The notes under the pieces are model-generated. The model worked only from the letters and a program-made list of their open reading frames with translations. It did no database searches and was not told the origin of the DNA. Both the position numbers and the translations under genes were made by a program. This document shows, piece after piece, positions 37,800 through 46,842 of a DNA stretch of 64,000 nt. Origin of the DNA: JAKAGZ01 sp963748105 (GTDB taxonomy: Bacteria > Bacteroidota > Ignavibacteria > Ignavibacteriales > Ignavibacteriaceae). Where the stretch lies: the NCBI GenBank assembly GCA_963748105.1, contig CAVVHP010000011.1, forward strand, positions 372,001 through 436,000. The letters are read 5' to 3'. How positions within the stretch are numbered: the first letter of the stretch is position 1; every line of letters begins with the position of its first letter.

Positions 37800-38324
37800 C
37801 TATAACAATTCGTTGTGTACTCGATTAAGAACTAAATATACTTCGCGAATTGTGTCTCCGCATAGCTGTACGAATGAATCATCCACTTGGACTAATGTCG
37901 ATACCTCTGATACGTCACCTTCAAGAAAAAATGATTCGTTGGGAAGTTTTATTTTAAAGGGTAGGGATTTTGCGTTTGCAACAAGGGTATCATAACTACG
38001 ACCGCGACCGTGTTTAAGCACATTAATTGCTAAAATAAGATTTTCAAAGCGTTCATTAATCTCCAGTTCGTTTTCATCATCTAAGATTTTCTTAGCTTTA
38101 TCAAATCCATTCGTACAATTAAGTCCTTCTTGTAGATAAGCTTCAAAAATGGAAAACATACCGACTGCAAAGATTGCTTTTTGAAGCTGTATCATTTGAA
38201 GAGTTATTACAAGTGATGTGGATCCGCTTGTTTCTAGTGCTTGGATTGTTTTCATATTTACTTTACTTAGATTTTCAAGGGTAAAGGCTGCGCATCTATC
38301 TAAATATTCTGTAAAACTATGCAT
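37800..38324 (-). CDS. Hypothetical cassette protein, all-helical
   Basis: A 174-residue soluble protein of predicted helices, with SIFEAYLQEGLNCTN and NVLKHGRGRSYD. The latter resembles the conserved motif region of HEPN-like RNase or abortive-infection proteins, but the match is too short for a firm claim. It is placed between attC-like sites A and B, so it looks like a mobile cassette gene. The stop lies 40 bp from the R box of site A. Confidence 0.65.
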   Translation of the reverse strand: MHSFTEYLDRCAAFTLENLSKVNMKTIQALETSGSTSLVITLQMIQLQKAIFAVGMFSIFEAYLQEGLNCTNGFDKAKKILDDENELEINERFENLILAINVLKHGRGRSYDTLVANAKSLPFKIKLPNESFFLEGDVSEVSTLVQVDDSFVQLCGDTIREVYLVLNRVHNELL

Positions 38325-38421
38325 AATAAGCCCAAATGCTAAATGATAATGGAATCTTTAAGTAAATACAATTATTAACTATTATTAAAATATCTTAGGA
38401 ATACTTAATCATTATTTGCTA

Positions 38422-38480
38422 TATAACGAAGTTGCGGCTAACGCGCCTGCCCGCCTCCGGCGTGGGTTGCCCGCCGGTAG
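38422..38480 (-). other. attC-like left arm B, joined to repeat X
   Basis: atataac at 38421-38427 followed by gaagttgcggctaacgcgcc has the same left arm as sites C, F and G. A Pro-rich-looking inverted stretch (cgcctgcccgcc / ggcaggt) follows, then repeat X. No right R box is found, so the site is incomplete. Confidence 0.5.
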
Positions 38481-38495
38481 GCAGGTCCATATTTC

Positions 38496-38635
38496 TCTCT
38501 AATCTCAGTCCAATCAAGTTATTATTATCAGCAGGTCCCCTTGTGTATTTGATCAGCAAAAGAATGTAAGGCATTATAAAATAAGACGCAATAGCTATTT
38601 ATCCAGTGGTATGGTTGAGTTAGTTAACGGTAAAG
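38496..38635 (+). repeat. Dispersed repeat X, copy 1
   Basis: About 140 bp closely matching 42822-42955 and 51102-51237, with the core aagacgcaatagctattta followed by agtggtatggttg and gttaacggtaaa. It has no coding character. Like copies 2 and 3 it lies just inside an attC-like left arm. Confidence 0.85.
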
Positions 38636-38654
38636 TTATCCACATTTCTGCTCC

Positions 38655-38690
38655 AAAAGCAAAACCCCGGCTGTTAACCGGGGCTTTTTA
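38655..38690 (-). terminator. Terminator of the M1 peptidase gene
   Basis: The stem ccccgg / ccgggg extends into a T-rich minus-strand tail, 5-40 bp past the peptidase stop. Confidence 0.8.
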
Positions 38691-38694
38691 AGGA

Positions 38695-40602
38695 TCAGAG
38701 TGTTACGGAATTATTATCCCGTTTTGTATCAGGAATCTCGGGGGAGCCGAGCCGGACTTCTTTTAATTTCTTATCAGATTTTAATTTAACATTTAATGAG
38801 TTTTTATCTTTCCATTCGCGGATGGATTTTTTAACCACCTGGTTTGTGCCGTCATCAAAAATAAAATTTAACTCAATTCTTGTCGGTATATTTCCCAGCT
38901 TTTCAACATCCACGCTTATATCATTCCCGTTTTGCTTTACGTTTTTTAATGCAAGATCGGGATATCCGTATTCAAACCACCACGGTTTCCAGAACCAGGA
39001 TAAATCCTCGCCGGCAGCATCGTTTATAGTATTAAAAAAATCGTATGAGATAGGATGTTTTCCGTTCCATCTTTTCATATACTCGAGCATTGCCTTTTTA
39101 AAAGCATCTCTTCCCAATAATTCCATCAATTCATAGTATGCTGAAGCAGGTTTGTTATAAAATGCAAGCCTGTCGTAATTTCCTTTGTAAGAAAATGATG
39201 GTGTTATCATCGGCATTTCTGTTTCGTTCCCGGCGTCCGTTTCGTAACCTCTAACTTCGTTAGCTTTGTATCCTTTGCCTCCGGGATAATTTTCAACTGT
39301 TTCTGTCAGGTAGAATGATGCCCAGCCTTCATCCATCCACGCGTACTTTCTCTCGTTAGTACCCATGAAGAACGGGAATAGCGTGTGTGTAATTTCGTGG
39401 AAAACCAATCCAAGTGTCCTTGCCGCTTCTTTCGGTGCTCCATCATTTGCCATCATCGGTGTTTCCATTCCGCCGCCGCCGCCTTTGTTGCAGAAAGATG
39501 TTGTGTGAGGATATGGATAAGGATATCCCGGCAATTCGTGCGATAGATAATCAATTGTCATTCTGGCATAAATAGCAGCATTATCCCAGTTAACTGTGCT
39601 GTCTTCGTAAACAGCGTTTGTTAAAACTCTTCTTCCTGAATTATCAACCTGCACGCTTGCGGCGTCCCATACGTAGCTGTCGCTTACACAAAAGGAAACA
39701 TCGGTTACGTTATCAGCTTTGAACTTCCAGGTGTTTTTAGGATTGTTCACTGTTACTTTGCCGTCCTTAAAATCCTGCGCGCTGATAATATTTACTTTTT
39801 CATCAGACTGTTTTGCCTGCGCGATTTTATCAATTACAGATTTCTGAAAAACTTCTGAAGAATTCTGCAGTTCGCCTGTTGCCCATGCAACCATATTTCC
39901 GGGCATTGTTATTTCAAAATCGTAATTGGAAAAGTCATTGTAGAACTCAACAAATCCTGTGTAATCAATAGTATCCCATCCGTCGATATCATCATAAACG
40001 CTCATTTGGGGGTACCAGTATGCGATAAACATATCGTTGTCGCGGAAATTTCCCATCCTGATAGTAACAATTTTCGGAATGTGAATTTGCCAGTCTATTT
40101 TAAGATCAATTTTACTTTTTGGGGGAAGGGGAGTTCTTAACTTAACAAACATATTTGTACCGGAAATATATGCGCTGTCCCTTCTGCTGCCCACCTCTAA
40201 AGTATCACCGCCTACTACCAGTAATTTTATGTCGGTTCCGTCAGTTAGTTCGACTGTGCCTATGTTGAATTCTCTTACTCCGCCTTTTTTCAGAAAGTCC
40301 TGGTATAATCTTATAACAAGCCGGTCTAAGGTATCGGGACTTTCATTGTGGTACATAATTGTTTCCGAACCGACAAGCGCGCTGCTGTCGGGCAGAAGTT
40401 CCGCTTTTATTTTATAGTCGGAATGATTTTGCCAGTAATTTTGGCCGGGCATTCCGTTTGCCGATCTTACACCGGCATCAATTGATTTTTGAATATTTAG
40501 CGGAACGTATAATCCTGTTCCCTGGGCTAAAAGTCCGCCGGTAAAAACAAACAGGAAAATAACCGCGGAATAAACCAGCCGGGTAGTAAATTGTTTTTTC
40601 AT
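38695..40602 (-). CDS. Exported M1-family metallopeptidase
   Basis: A 635-residue protein with a signal peptide at residues 1-26, an N-terminal beta-saddle domain, and a catalytic domain with the exopeptidase-like GGGGGMETPMM (GxMEN equivalent), HEITH and a downstream Glu in WMDEGWASFY (HExxH-x18-E). It cleaves N-terminal residues from peptides in the periplasm or at the surface. It is a long, ordinary chromosomal-type gene with its own terminator, although it sits between attC-like sites B and D, so it may be a host gene split from its original neighbours. Confidence 0.9.
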   Translation of the reverse strand: MKKQFTTRLVYSAVIFLFVFTGGLLAQGTGLYVPLNIQKSIDAGVRSANGMPGQNYWQNHSDYKIKAELLPDSSALVGSETIMYHNESPDTLDRLVIRLYQDFLKKGGVREFNIGTVELTDGTDIKLLVVGGDTLEVGSRRDSAYISGTNMFVKLRTPLPPKSKIDLKIDWQIHIPKIVTIRMGNFRDNDMFIAYWYPQMSVYDDIDGWDTIDYTGFVEFYNDFSNYDFEITMPGNMVAWATGELQNSSEVFQKSVIDKIAQAKQSDEKVNIISAQDFKDGKVTVNNPKNTWKFKADNVTDVSFCVSDSYVWDAASVQVDNSGRRVLTNAVYEDSTVNWDNAAIYARMTIDYLSHELPGYPYPYPHTTSFCNKGGGGGMETPMMANDGAPKEAARTLGLVFHEITHTLFPFFMGTNERKYAWMDEGWASFYLTETVENYPGGKGYKANEVRGYETDAGNETEMPMITPSFSYKGNYDRLAFYNKPASAYYELMELLGRDAFKKAMLEYMKRWNGKHPISYDFFNTINDAAGEDLSWFWKPWWFEYGYPDLALKNVKQNGNDISVDVEKLGNIPTRIELNFIFDDGTNQVVKKSIREWKDKNSLNVKLKSDKKLKEVRLGSPEIPDTKRDNNSVTL

Positions 40603-40792
40603 ATTGCAACCATTATAGTTAGTTGAAAAAAGTTTTAGGGGAATTTCTGAATTGAATTAATTTTCTCCTCCCCAATAAATGAACATAGCTAGAAAATTAA
40701 ATTTTGGCAAGAGTTTTATGATGAATGAATGTTTGAAGCAATGGGGATGTGCTTTTCAATTACATTAAAGGAAAATCATTATACTTGGCAGG

Positions 40793-41078
40793 ACATAACG
40801 GCGTTGCCGATAAGCGGCGCCCCAGCCTGCCCGGCGTAGTCCGACCTGTCCGGCGAAATGAAGTGAAGACGGAAGGACGAAGCAGGGAACAAGAATGCCG
40901 ATTAGAAAGACAACGCCAATAATTTAGCAGATGGTGCGTAACTTTCTTCGTACGGACCGAAGGCAAATATTTTAATTAAAACGATATCCACTAAGAGGGA
41001 AGTTGAACAAAAAGTTTAAACCAAAAATCCTAAAAACCACTAACCGATTAGGCGGTCGCGTTGAGCCGCTTGTTATAC
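40793..41078 (-). other. attC-like site D, 286 bp
   Basis: Left R box acataac (40793-40799) + ggcgttgccgataagcggcg; right arm ggcggtcgcgttgagccgctt + GTTATAC (41072-41078). The arms are complementary at the R boxes and partly at the L boxes. The centre has ggtgcgtaactttc ... cgtacg hairpin sequence shared with site J. The next gene's stop is 30 bp to the right. Confidence 0.75.
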
Positions 41079-41107
41079 TCGATTTATTGTTACATAAATA
41101 ATTGGAA

Positions 41108-41530
41108 TTACATTTTAATTTTAATCGAATCAGTATTTGAAATTAAATGATAAACAGTGTCAGACACTGAATTAAATTTCCAAAGTTTCAAACCTTGTTT
41201 GTATGTAAACATCTGTTCATAGTTTACAGGAGGTTTAGCTGCGAACGCAAATCCAAACTGAAAACGTCCGTTTATTGTGTATGTAATTGGTGTAGTAAAG
41301 CGTGAATATTTCCCAATCAATTCATCGTAAGAAAGTGAATCTGAAAATAGAATTAAACTGTCAATAAAATATGAATCAGCAAAACCAACTAACACACTAT
41401 CAAGATATCCTTGATTGTTAGATGATACTATTGTTCCAATAATTTGAGAAGTAGGATCATTAATTGGATCTGTAGAATTCTCACATCCAATCAGTAGAAG
41501 AAAAACGATAAAGACAAAAAGTTTTATCAT
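41108..41530 (-). CDS. Small cassette lipoprotein
   Basis: A 140-residue protein with a lipoprotein signal (FVFLLLIGCENS, Cys16) and a beta-rich body of unknown fold. Flanked tightly by attC-like sites D and C, it is probably a cassette. Its function is not recognised. Confidence 0.75.
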   Translation of the reverse strand: MIKLFVFIVFLLLIGCENSTDPINDPTSQIIGTIVSSNNQGYLDSVLVGFADSYFIDSLILFSDSLSYDELIGKYSRFTTPITYTINGRFQFGFAFAAKPPVNYEQMFTYKQGLKLWKFNSVSDTVYHLISNTDSIKIKM

Positions 41531-41588
41531 TAGGTCTTATTCCATTTTTTATACTTTTATAATTTTAAGTATTCTATTTAAAACAAGT

Positions 41589-41812
41589 GTATAACGACGT
41601 TGCCGCTAAGCCGCCGCCCAGAAGCAAACAACCCAAGTTAAAATGCAATGCCCAAAACCCTTAGCCAAGTATAAATTGTCAAACAAACTTGGCGGTACTT
41701 TGTTTATTAAAAACAATCACATTGAACAAGAATATTTACAAGAACCGAAAACCTTACAGCAAATCGGTTTTGAACGCATCTTATCGTGGTCGGGTTGATT
41801 TGCTGGATATAC
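41589..41812 (-). other. attC-like site C, about 224 bp
   Basis: Left R box gtataac (41589-41595) followed by gacgttgccgctaagccgcc. Right end ggtcgggttgatttgctg + gatatac (about 41806-41812), a degenerate R box. The block attgaacaag occurs in the middle. Confidence 0.65.
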
Positions 41813-41816
41813 GCTA

Positions 41817-42716
41817 TTACTTAAGTAACAATAATTTTTTTGTTTTTATGAACGACTTTGTTATTAATCTGTAAAAATATGTACCGCTTGAATAATTACT
41901 TGCATCAAATAATATTGAATGTTTTCCTCCGCTTAATCTTTTATCAAGTAAAACTTCTTTTTTGCTCCCAAGTATATCAAACAATTCCAATTTTACATTC
42001 TGAGTTTCTGGGATTATAAATTCAATTTTGGTAATGGGATTAAATGGATTTGGATAATTTTGTAATAACTCAATTGAATTTGGAATTTCTTTACTATTTT
42101 CTACACCAACAATTGTTTGACCTCTATATAGAAATATTATCCATTTTGCTACATCTGGGTTGAACGCCCCAACAGTTGGTGCGTAAAGATAAAGACCGAC
42201 TCGAAATACACTTTCTGTTTCAACAAACTGTTTTAGAATAGAGATTTTCCTAATAGCTTGCCAAGCGGAATCTGCTTTTGATCGAAAAACTGAATCTGGC
42301 ATTTCATCTACATAGTTCATATAGGAAATGCTGAAAGGAAAGGTAACATTTGTCGAGTCAAAACTAAATCGGGATGCATCCTCAATTGAATCAGGGTACG
42401 TAATTTGTCCAGTACCTGCCCACCAAATATCTGCTGCAAAAATAGTGTCACTAGACGCTGCGTACAAAAAAGCTATATTCCCATAATCAATTGGTGAATT
42501 ATAGATTATATTAAATGGAATATATTGTCTGTCATAACCTTCTTGATATGGAAATTTCGTAAAATATCCACCTTCAAATTCGTAAGTATTGTAATCTACT
42601 TTGAGGAAAGCGAAATTTGCACTATCATAATCTAAGTTCCAACTTACTTGAGAAAAATATTGAGCGTTAAGAAACACAAACAAAATAAATATTTTCATTA
42701 TACTTTTCATATTCAT
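41817..42716 (-). CDS. Cassette-borne type IX sorting-domain protein
   Basis: About 299 residues from the ATG 17 bp past the R box of the next site; the open frame runs back into that site. A signal peptide (MKIFILFVFLNAQYFSQ) is followed by a beta-rich domain of about 190 residues with no family match, then a C-terminal type IX sorting domain: YPNPFNPITKIEF, VKLELFDILGSKKE, GTYFYRLITKSF and the ending KKLLLLK. It is therefore exported to the surface by a system typical of this phylum, implying that the cassette evolved in a related host. Confidence 0.85.
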   Translation of the reverse strand: MNMKSIMKIFILFVFLNAQYFSQVSWNLDYDSANFAFLKVDYNTYEFEGGYFTKFPYQEGYDRQYIPFNIIYNSPIDYGNIAFLYAASSDTIFAADIWWAGTGQITYPDSIEDASRFSFDSTNVTFPFSISYMNYVDEMPDSVFRSKADSAWQAIRKISILKQFVETESVFRVGLYLYAPTVGAFNPDVAKWIIFLYRGQTIVGVENSKEIPNSIELLQNYPNPFNPITKIEFIIPETQNVKLELFDILGSKKEVLLDKRLSGGKHSILFDASNYSSGTYFYRLITKSFIKTKKLLLLK

Positions 42717-42732
42717 ATCAAAAACAAATAGT

Positions 42733-42800
42733 ATATAACGAAGTTGCCAATAACCCGCCGCCCAAAGCAGCAATGATTAACTAACAACGTATCTGCTTGC
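42733..42800 (-). other. attC-like left arm, joined to repeat X
   Basis: atataac (42733-42739) + gaagttgccaataacccgccgccc has the common left arm. A right R box is not found; repeat X copy 2 follows. Confidence 0.5.
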
Positions 42801-42821
42801 CGTCAGGCAGGTATAGTTCCA

Positions 42822-43100
42822 CTTTAATTTCAGTCTAATCAAGTTTATTATCTGCGGGCCCCCTTGCGGATTAGATCAGCAAAAGAATGTAAGGCATAAA
42901 ATAATTAAGTGCAATAGCTATTTATCCTGTGGTATGGTTGGGTTAGTTTACGGTAAAAGAAAATTCACCACCACTCGTTTTTCAACTGTTTTGGGGTTTT
43001 GCTTCCAGGGCTATTGATATGGTAATTAAGGCAAATACACCTTTTATCGTCAGAGGTATTTCTCGCCCCGCTATGCGGTGGCTTCGCCCTTCAGGCTTGT
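42822..43100 (+). repeat. Dispersed repeat X, copy 2 (extended)
   Basis: The first 134 bp match copies 1 and 3. The next 145 bp (from gtaaaagaaaattcacc to cgccccgctatgcggtgg) match copy 4 at 54796-54935. No gene is seen from here to 43416; palindromic pieces such as cccgctatgcgg recur. Confidence 0.8.
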
Positions 43101-43416
43101 AAGTTCATGCCGTTTACCCGCCTTTGGCGTGGCTTTCCTTTGCAGGCTCAATAGCTCGAGGCCATCAATTGCAAATTCTATTATTGTGCCAGGGCCAAAG
43201 CAATCTCAAAAGAATATTAGAATATGAATACAAAATGGCCACATAGTAGAAACCCCAGGTCACCAACTTCGCAGGAATTGGCTATTGTGAAAGGATAAGG
43301 GAAGAGCAAAGGAAGAGGGACCGTCCCTATTAACTTTATTAAAAGCCGGGAATTAACCGGTTATCAATAAATTATTGATCATATTAGTAAATAATTATAT
43401 ATTGCCACTATTCATA

Positions 43417-43773
43417 ATGCCTAAGATATCAGAAAAATATAAGAGAAAAATTGGAATAGCTTTCCTTTACTTCTATGTTTTATTTCTGCTAGTAGGGACT
43501 ATCCATTATCATATCTATGACCTGAATCCTAAAGATTCATTTCAAAGTGAAGTTAATGCTGATGTTATAAATGATCTTACAATCGATTTCTTCAGCGTTT
43601 GTAGCCTGCACCAGTTTTCTCAGACAATTGACAACATCCATTATTCTTCCTCTGATATTATTCAATCACTCTCTGTTCTGGAATCAAATTTATTCTTTAT
43701 TAGAATAAATAATTTCTTAAGTGTAGAATATACAAAAACTTCTCCCCGCGCTCCTCCACTTTTCATTTCCTGA
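43417..43773 (+). CDS. Hypothetical small membrane-anchored protein with His/Cys motifs
   Basis: About 118 residues from MPKISEKYKRKIGIA; the open frame starts 14 codons earlier. One membrane helix (AFLYFYVLFLLVGTIHYH) precedes an exported acidic body with CSLHQF and a C-terminal SPRAPPLF. That RAPP ending recalls small proteins coded next to copper-linked TonB receptors. It precedes a TonB receptor on the same strand by 203 bp. The metal link is a guess. Confidence 0.55.
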   Translation: MPKISEKYKRKIGIAFLYFYVLFLLVGTIHYHIYDLNPKDSFQSEVNADVINDLTIDFFSVCSLHQFSQTIDNIHYSSSDIIQSLSVLESNLFFIRINNFLSVEYTKTSPRAPPLFIS

Positions 43774-43975
43774 ATCAATAATACTTATTCCCAAGAAAAC
43801 CGAAGATAACAGAAGTAAATTTTTGTCGTCGCTAATGCAGTTATGTATTTAGTTTGTACCTTGCTGAAATTCTATGTTGTGGAACATATCTTCCAACTTT
43901 CTATGCTGATCATTATTGATCCCTTACAAACTATTCAAAATGAAATTTATTAATAACATTTTAAATGGAAATGAA

Positions 43976-46363
43976 ATGAAAAAGATAACCCGAATTTTTT
44001 TAGATATAAATGTTTTTCTAATAACTTTAATTTTACTATTTACAGGTTTTACGAGCTTATACTCAAAAGGAAAAGATCCCGATAAACTTAAAGGTGAAAC
44101 AATCCACTTTACTGTGTCTGTACTCGACAAGAAGACTTCGCAGCCTCTTGATCTTGTAAATGTAATGCTCGAGAAGGATAATGCAATTGTTTATGGAGCA
44201 GCGACAAACCCCGCAGGTAAAGCATTTTGGTCTGATGTGGCAGTTGGGACTTATAAATTGGTTACTCATTATATTGGTTACCAGGATTACTCAGAAACCG
44301 TAAAAGTTGACCCACAACATAACAATTACAAAATTGAGATATCGGAAAGTTCCGTTGAACTCGGTACAGTTGTAATTCAAGGCAGCAAAAATACCAGGAT
44401 TTCAACTTCGATAGAAAATGTCACAGGAAGACAGGTTTTTGAAGGAGAGACTTATCACGCTGCTCCTACCGCACAAATGACTACGTTAATTCAGGAAAAC
44501 CTTGCTGGTGCTGTCAGGGCTCCGACTGGGGAAGTTCATATAAGAGGACAACACGGGGAGTATTCATTTATGCTTGACGGAGTGCCCATTCCTCTGGGAG
44601 TATTTGGCGGCTTAAATGAAATTGTAGATCCAAAAATTATATCCCGTGCAACTTTTTATACCGGAGGTTTCCCGGCTGAATATGGCGGTCAGATTTCAAG
44701 TTTAATAGATATACAAACCCACGTTCCCGCAGGAAGATTTCACTTAAACCTTTCATCATTTATCGGCAGTTATTTAACTTCTAGTAACGGATCAGCAGGA
44801 GAAAATGTTGGACAGTTTAGGTCTTTAAACTCAAATGGTCAAAACCTTTCATTGAGTAATCACTCCGGTAATCTCGGATACTTTTTTTCTGCTTCTAGAC
44901 AGGCTACAGACAGAAGAATTGACCAGCCTGTTGAAAATCTATTTCACGATAATGGTTCCGATTATTTCCTTTTTGCAAAAATAGATTACCTGTTAAATGA
45001 AAATGACTATATAACCACTAACTTTAATTTTAGCAAAACTCAAACTCAGGTACCTTTTGATTCGTCCGAAGGATATACTCCCGACGACCAAAATACTTAT
45101 AACGCTTTTCAAACTTTTTCATATTATCATATTATTTCCTCAGAAACAGATCACGAAGCTTCACTTTTTGTCGGGGCATTAGCAAGAGAAGGAGGATTAA
45201 GGTATATACCCAATGTGAATGATGATAACTCAACTTTTTATGGCACTGATACAACTACGCCTTATCAGATCGATCAAAAAAGAACCTTTACCACCCTTGG
45301 CCTTAGGACAAAATACGAGAACAGGCTTTCTCATAGATTTGAATATGCGGTTGGTTTTGATTATAGCCATACAAGCGGAAATGAAAACTTTAGATTCTTT
45401 AATACTTCAGGCGATGGCCCCATAGTAATGTCTGATTTTAAAGGTTATAATTTGGGCTTCTTTGCTCAAAGCGAAATTCATCCGACCGAGTGGATCAAAT
45501 TTAATCTTGGCCTCAGATATGATATAAACAATGCACCCGCTACATCTAATCAAAGTCAGTTAAGCCCAAGATTTAAAGCGAGTTTTTTAATCGATGAGTT
45601 TAATACTATTGCCTTAAGCTACGATAGAATTTTTATGCCTACAAATATTGAAAATCTTGGTGCTGTAGCAGCAAATCTAGGTAATAACTCACTACCAACA
45701 TTTGCCGAAAAAGATAACTTGTATGAAATAGATTTTATCAGAAATTGGAAAAATGGATTCAATTCAAAGCTCACTGGATTTTATAAGGAATCGAGTCCGG
45801 GTTTGGATGATGAAACACTTGGATCAAGTACAATTAAGGTAAATGTAAATATCAACAAAGTTAAAATAACAGGTATAGAACTGGCTATTACATACAACGA
45901 TTTGAACGGTCCATTTTCAGCTTATCTCAACTCCTCAATTATTCACGCTTATGGAACCGGGCCTGTTTCAGGAGGCTTCCTTCCTTCTGATACAGGAACT
46001 GATCCATTCGATCTTGACCACGATCAGAGACTTTCTGCCGTAATTGGATTCAATTATCAGCCGGAAAACTGGTTTCTGAATTTAACAGGAGTTTATGGCT
46101 CGGGCCTGGCAAATGGAAATGACACTTATGTTTTTAAAACCGGATTATTCGATTTTAACCAAGGCGCACATACAACGCCTTCATGGATATTCAATGTTTC
46201 CGCGGGTTATACATTTAATGTTGGCAGTGGACAAACACTAGAGCCATCAATTTATGTAACAAATATACTTGACCACGATCATTTGATAAAAGGAGCTTTT
46301 TTCAGCGGGGCAAGTTTTGAAGAGAGAAGAAATGTTGTTCTTAAATTAAAGTATCATATTTAA
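43976..46363 (+). CDS. TonB-dependent outer-membrane receptor with N-terminal CarboxypepD-like domain
   Basis: About 795 residues from MKKITRIFLDINVFLI, a signal peptide; the open frame begins 20 codons before. A CarboxypepD_reg-like domain covers about residues 45-125, then a plug (LIQENLAGAVRAPTGEVHIRGQHGEYSFMLDGVP), then a 22-strand barrel ending VVLKLKYHI. The substrate cannot be inferred, though the small His/Cys protein upstream hints at a metal. The gene is on the plus strand among mostly minus-strand cassettes, so it is not a cassette. Confidence 0.9.
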   Translation: MKKITRIFLDINVFLITLILLFTGFTSLYSKGKDPDKLKGETIHFTVSVLDKKTSQPLDLVNVMLEKDNAIVYGAATNPAGKAFWSDVAVGTYKLVTHYIGYQDYSETVKVDPQHNNYKIEISESSVELGTVVIQGSKNTRISTSIENVTGRQVFEGETYHAAPTAQMTTLIQENLAGAVRAPTGEVHIRGQHGEYSFMLDGVPIPLGVFGGLNEIVDPKIISRATFYTGGFPAEYGGQISSLIDIQTHVPAGRFHLNLSSFIGSYLTSSNGSAGENVGQFRSLNSNGQNLSLSNHSGNLGYFFSASRQATDRRIDQPVENLFHDNGSDYFLFAKIDYLLNENDYITTNFNFSKTQTQVPFDSSEGYTPDDQNTYNAFQTFSYYHIISSETDHEASLFVGALAREGGLRYIPNVNDDNSTFYGTDTTTPYQIDQKRTFTTLGLRTKYENRLSHRFEYAVGFDYSHTSGNENFRFFNTSGDGPIVMSDFKGYNLGFFAQSEIHPTEWIKFNLGLRYDINNAPATSNQSQLSPRFKASFLIDEFNTIALSYDRIFMPTNIENLGAVAANLGNNSLPTFAEKDNLYEIDFIRNWKNGFNSKLTGFYKESSPGLDDETLGSSTIKVNVNINKVKITGIELAITYNDLNGPFSAYLNSSIIHAYGTGPVSGGFLPSDTGTDPFDLDHDQRLSAVIGFNYQPENWFLNLTGVYGSGLANGNDTYVFKTGLFDFNQGAHTTPSWIFNVSAGYTFNVGSGQTLEPSIYVTNILDHDHLIKGAFFSGASFEERRNVVLKLKYHI

Positions 46364-46375
46364 GCAATTATTTAA

Positions 46376-46404
46376 TGACCCCGGTAATATCCGGGGTCAA
46401 TTTT
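46376..46404 (+). terminator. Terminator of the TonB receptor gene
   Basis: The stem tgaccccgg / ccggggtca with a T-run lies 12 bp after the stop codon. Confidence 0.9.
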
Positions 46405-46842
46405 TCGAATCAGCTTTACTCCTTTGCCCTTCAGGCTTCTAAGTTATCACTGTTTACCCGCCTTTGGCGTGGTTTCACTTCACAGCTTTTTGTACTCATT
46501 GATATTTGTTTGCTGCCGGTTATGCTGATTAGGTCGTGATTGGCGTGATTTTTATTTTAACAGTATTATTATTGTCCCATTGACTTTTTACTTTCTTATG
46601 CGGTTATGTGCTTTTTATTCTTCTTTTATTTCACCAAAAGGTTCAACTTGTTCAATCGTATTTTTATATGCTCCAATATCACCTATTATATCTTGATTTT
46701 ATTAATAGACATTCTGAACGAAGTGCCTGTCCTGTTTTGCAGGAAGAATCTCAAGATTAGTATATGCAATTTTTTAGATATTCACTTCGTTCAAGACAAA
46801 ACTCAATTTATAACTTTAGCTAAAAAATAATACTTATGATAA
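46405..46842. other. Spacer with decayed repeat and a possible attC right end
   Basis: Pieces shared with repeat-X flanks (cccttcaggcttctaagtt, acccgcctttggcgtgg) are followed by a ccg + GTTATGC box at 46519-46525 that could be a lone attC right end. A 74-codon frame at 46606-46830 on the plus strand has low-complexity hydrophobic content and no start signal, so I do not call it. Confidence 0.4.

Noticed and set aside
40760..40966. 68-codon minus-strand frame within attC-like site D
   Set aside because: The peptide is Arg/Thr/Pro-rich and unlike its neighbours; it merely reads through the palindromic spacer.
42717..42773. Longer N-terminus of the type IX cassette protein beginning at 42773
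   Set aside because: The extra codons run through the attC-like arm (YWQLRYI) and precede a clean signal peptide.
46606..46830. 74-codon plus-strand frame rich in Phe and Leu
   Set aside because: No start signal, low complexity and no helix pattern of a real membrane gene; it fits T-rich spacer DNA.
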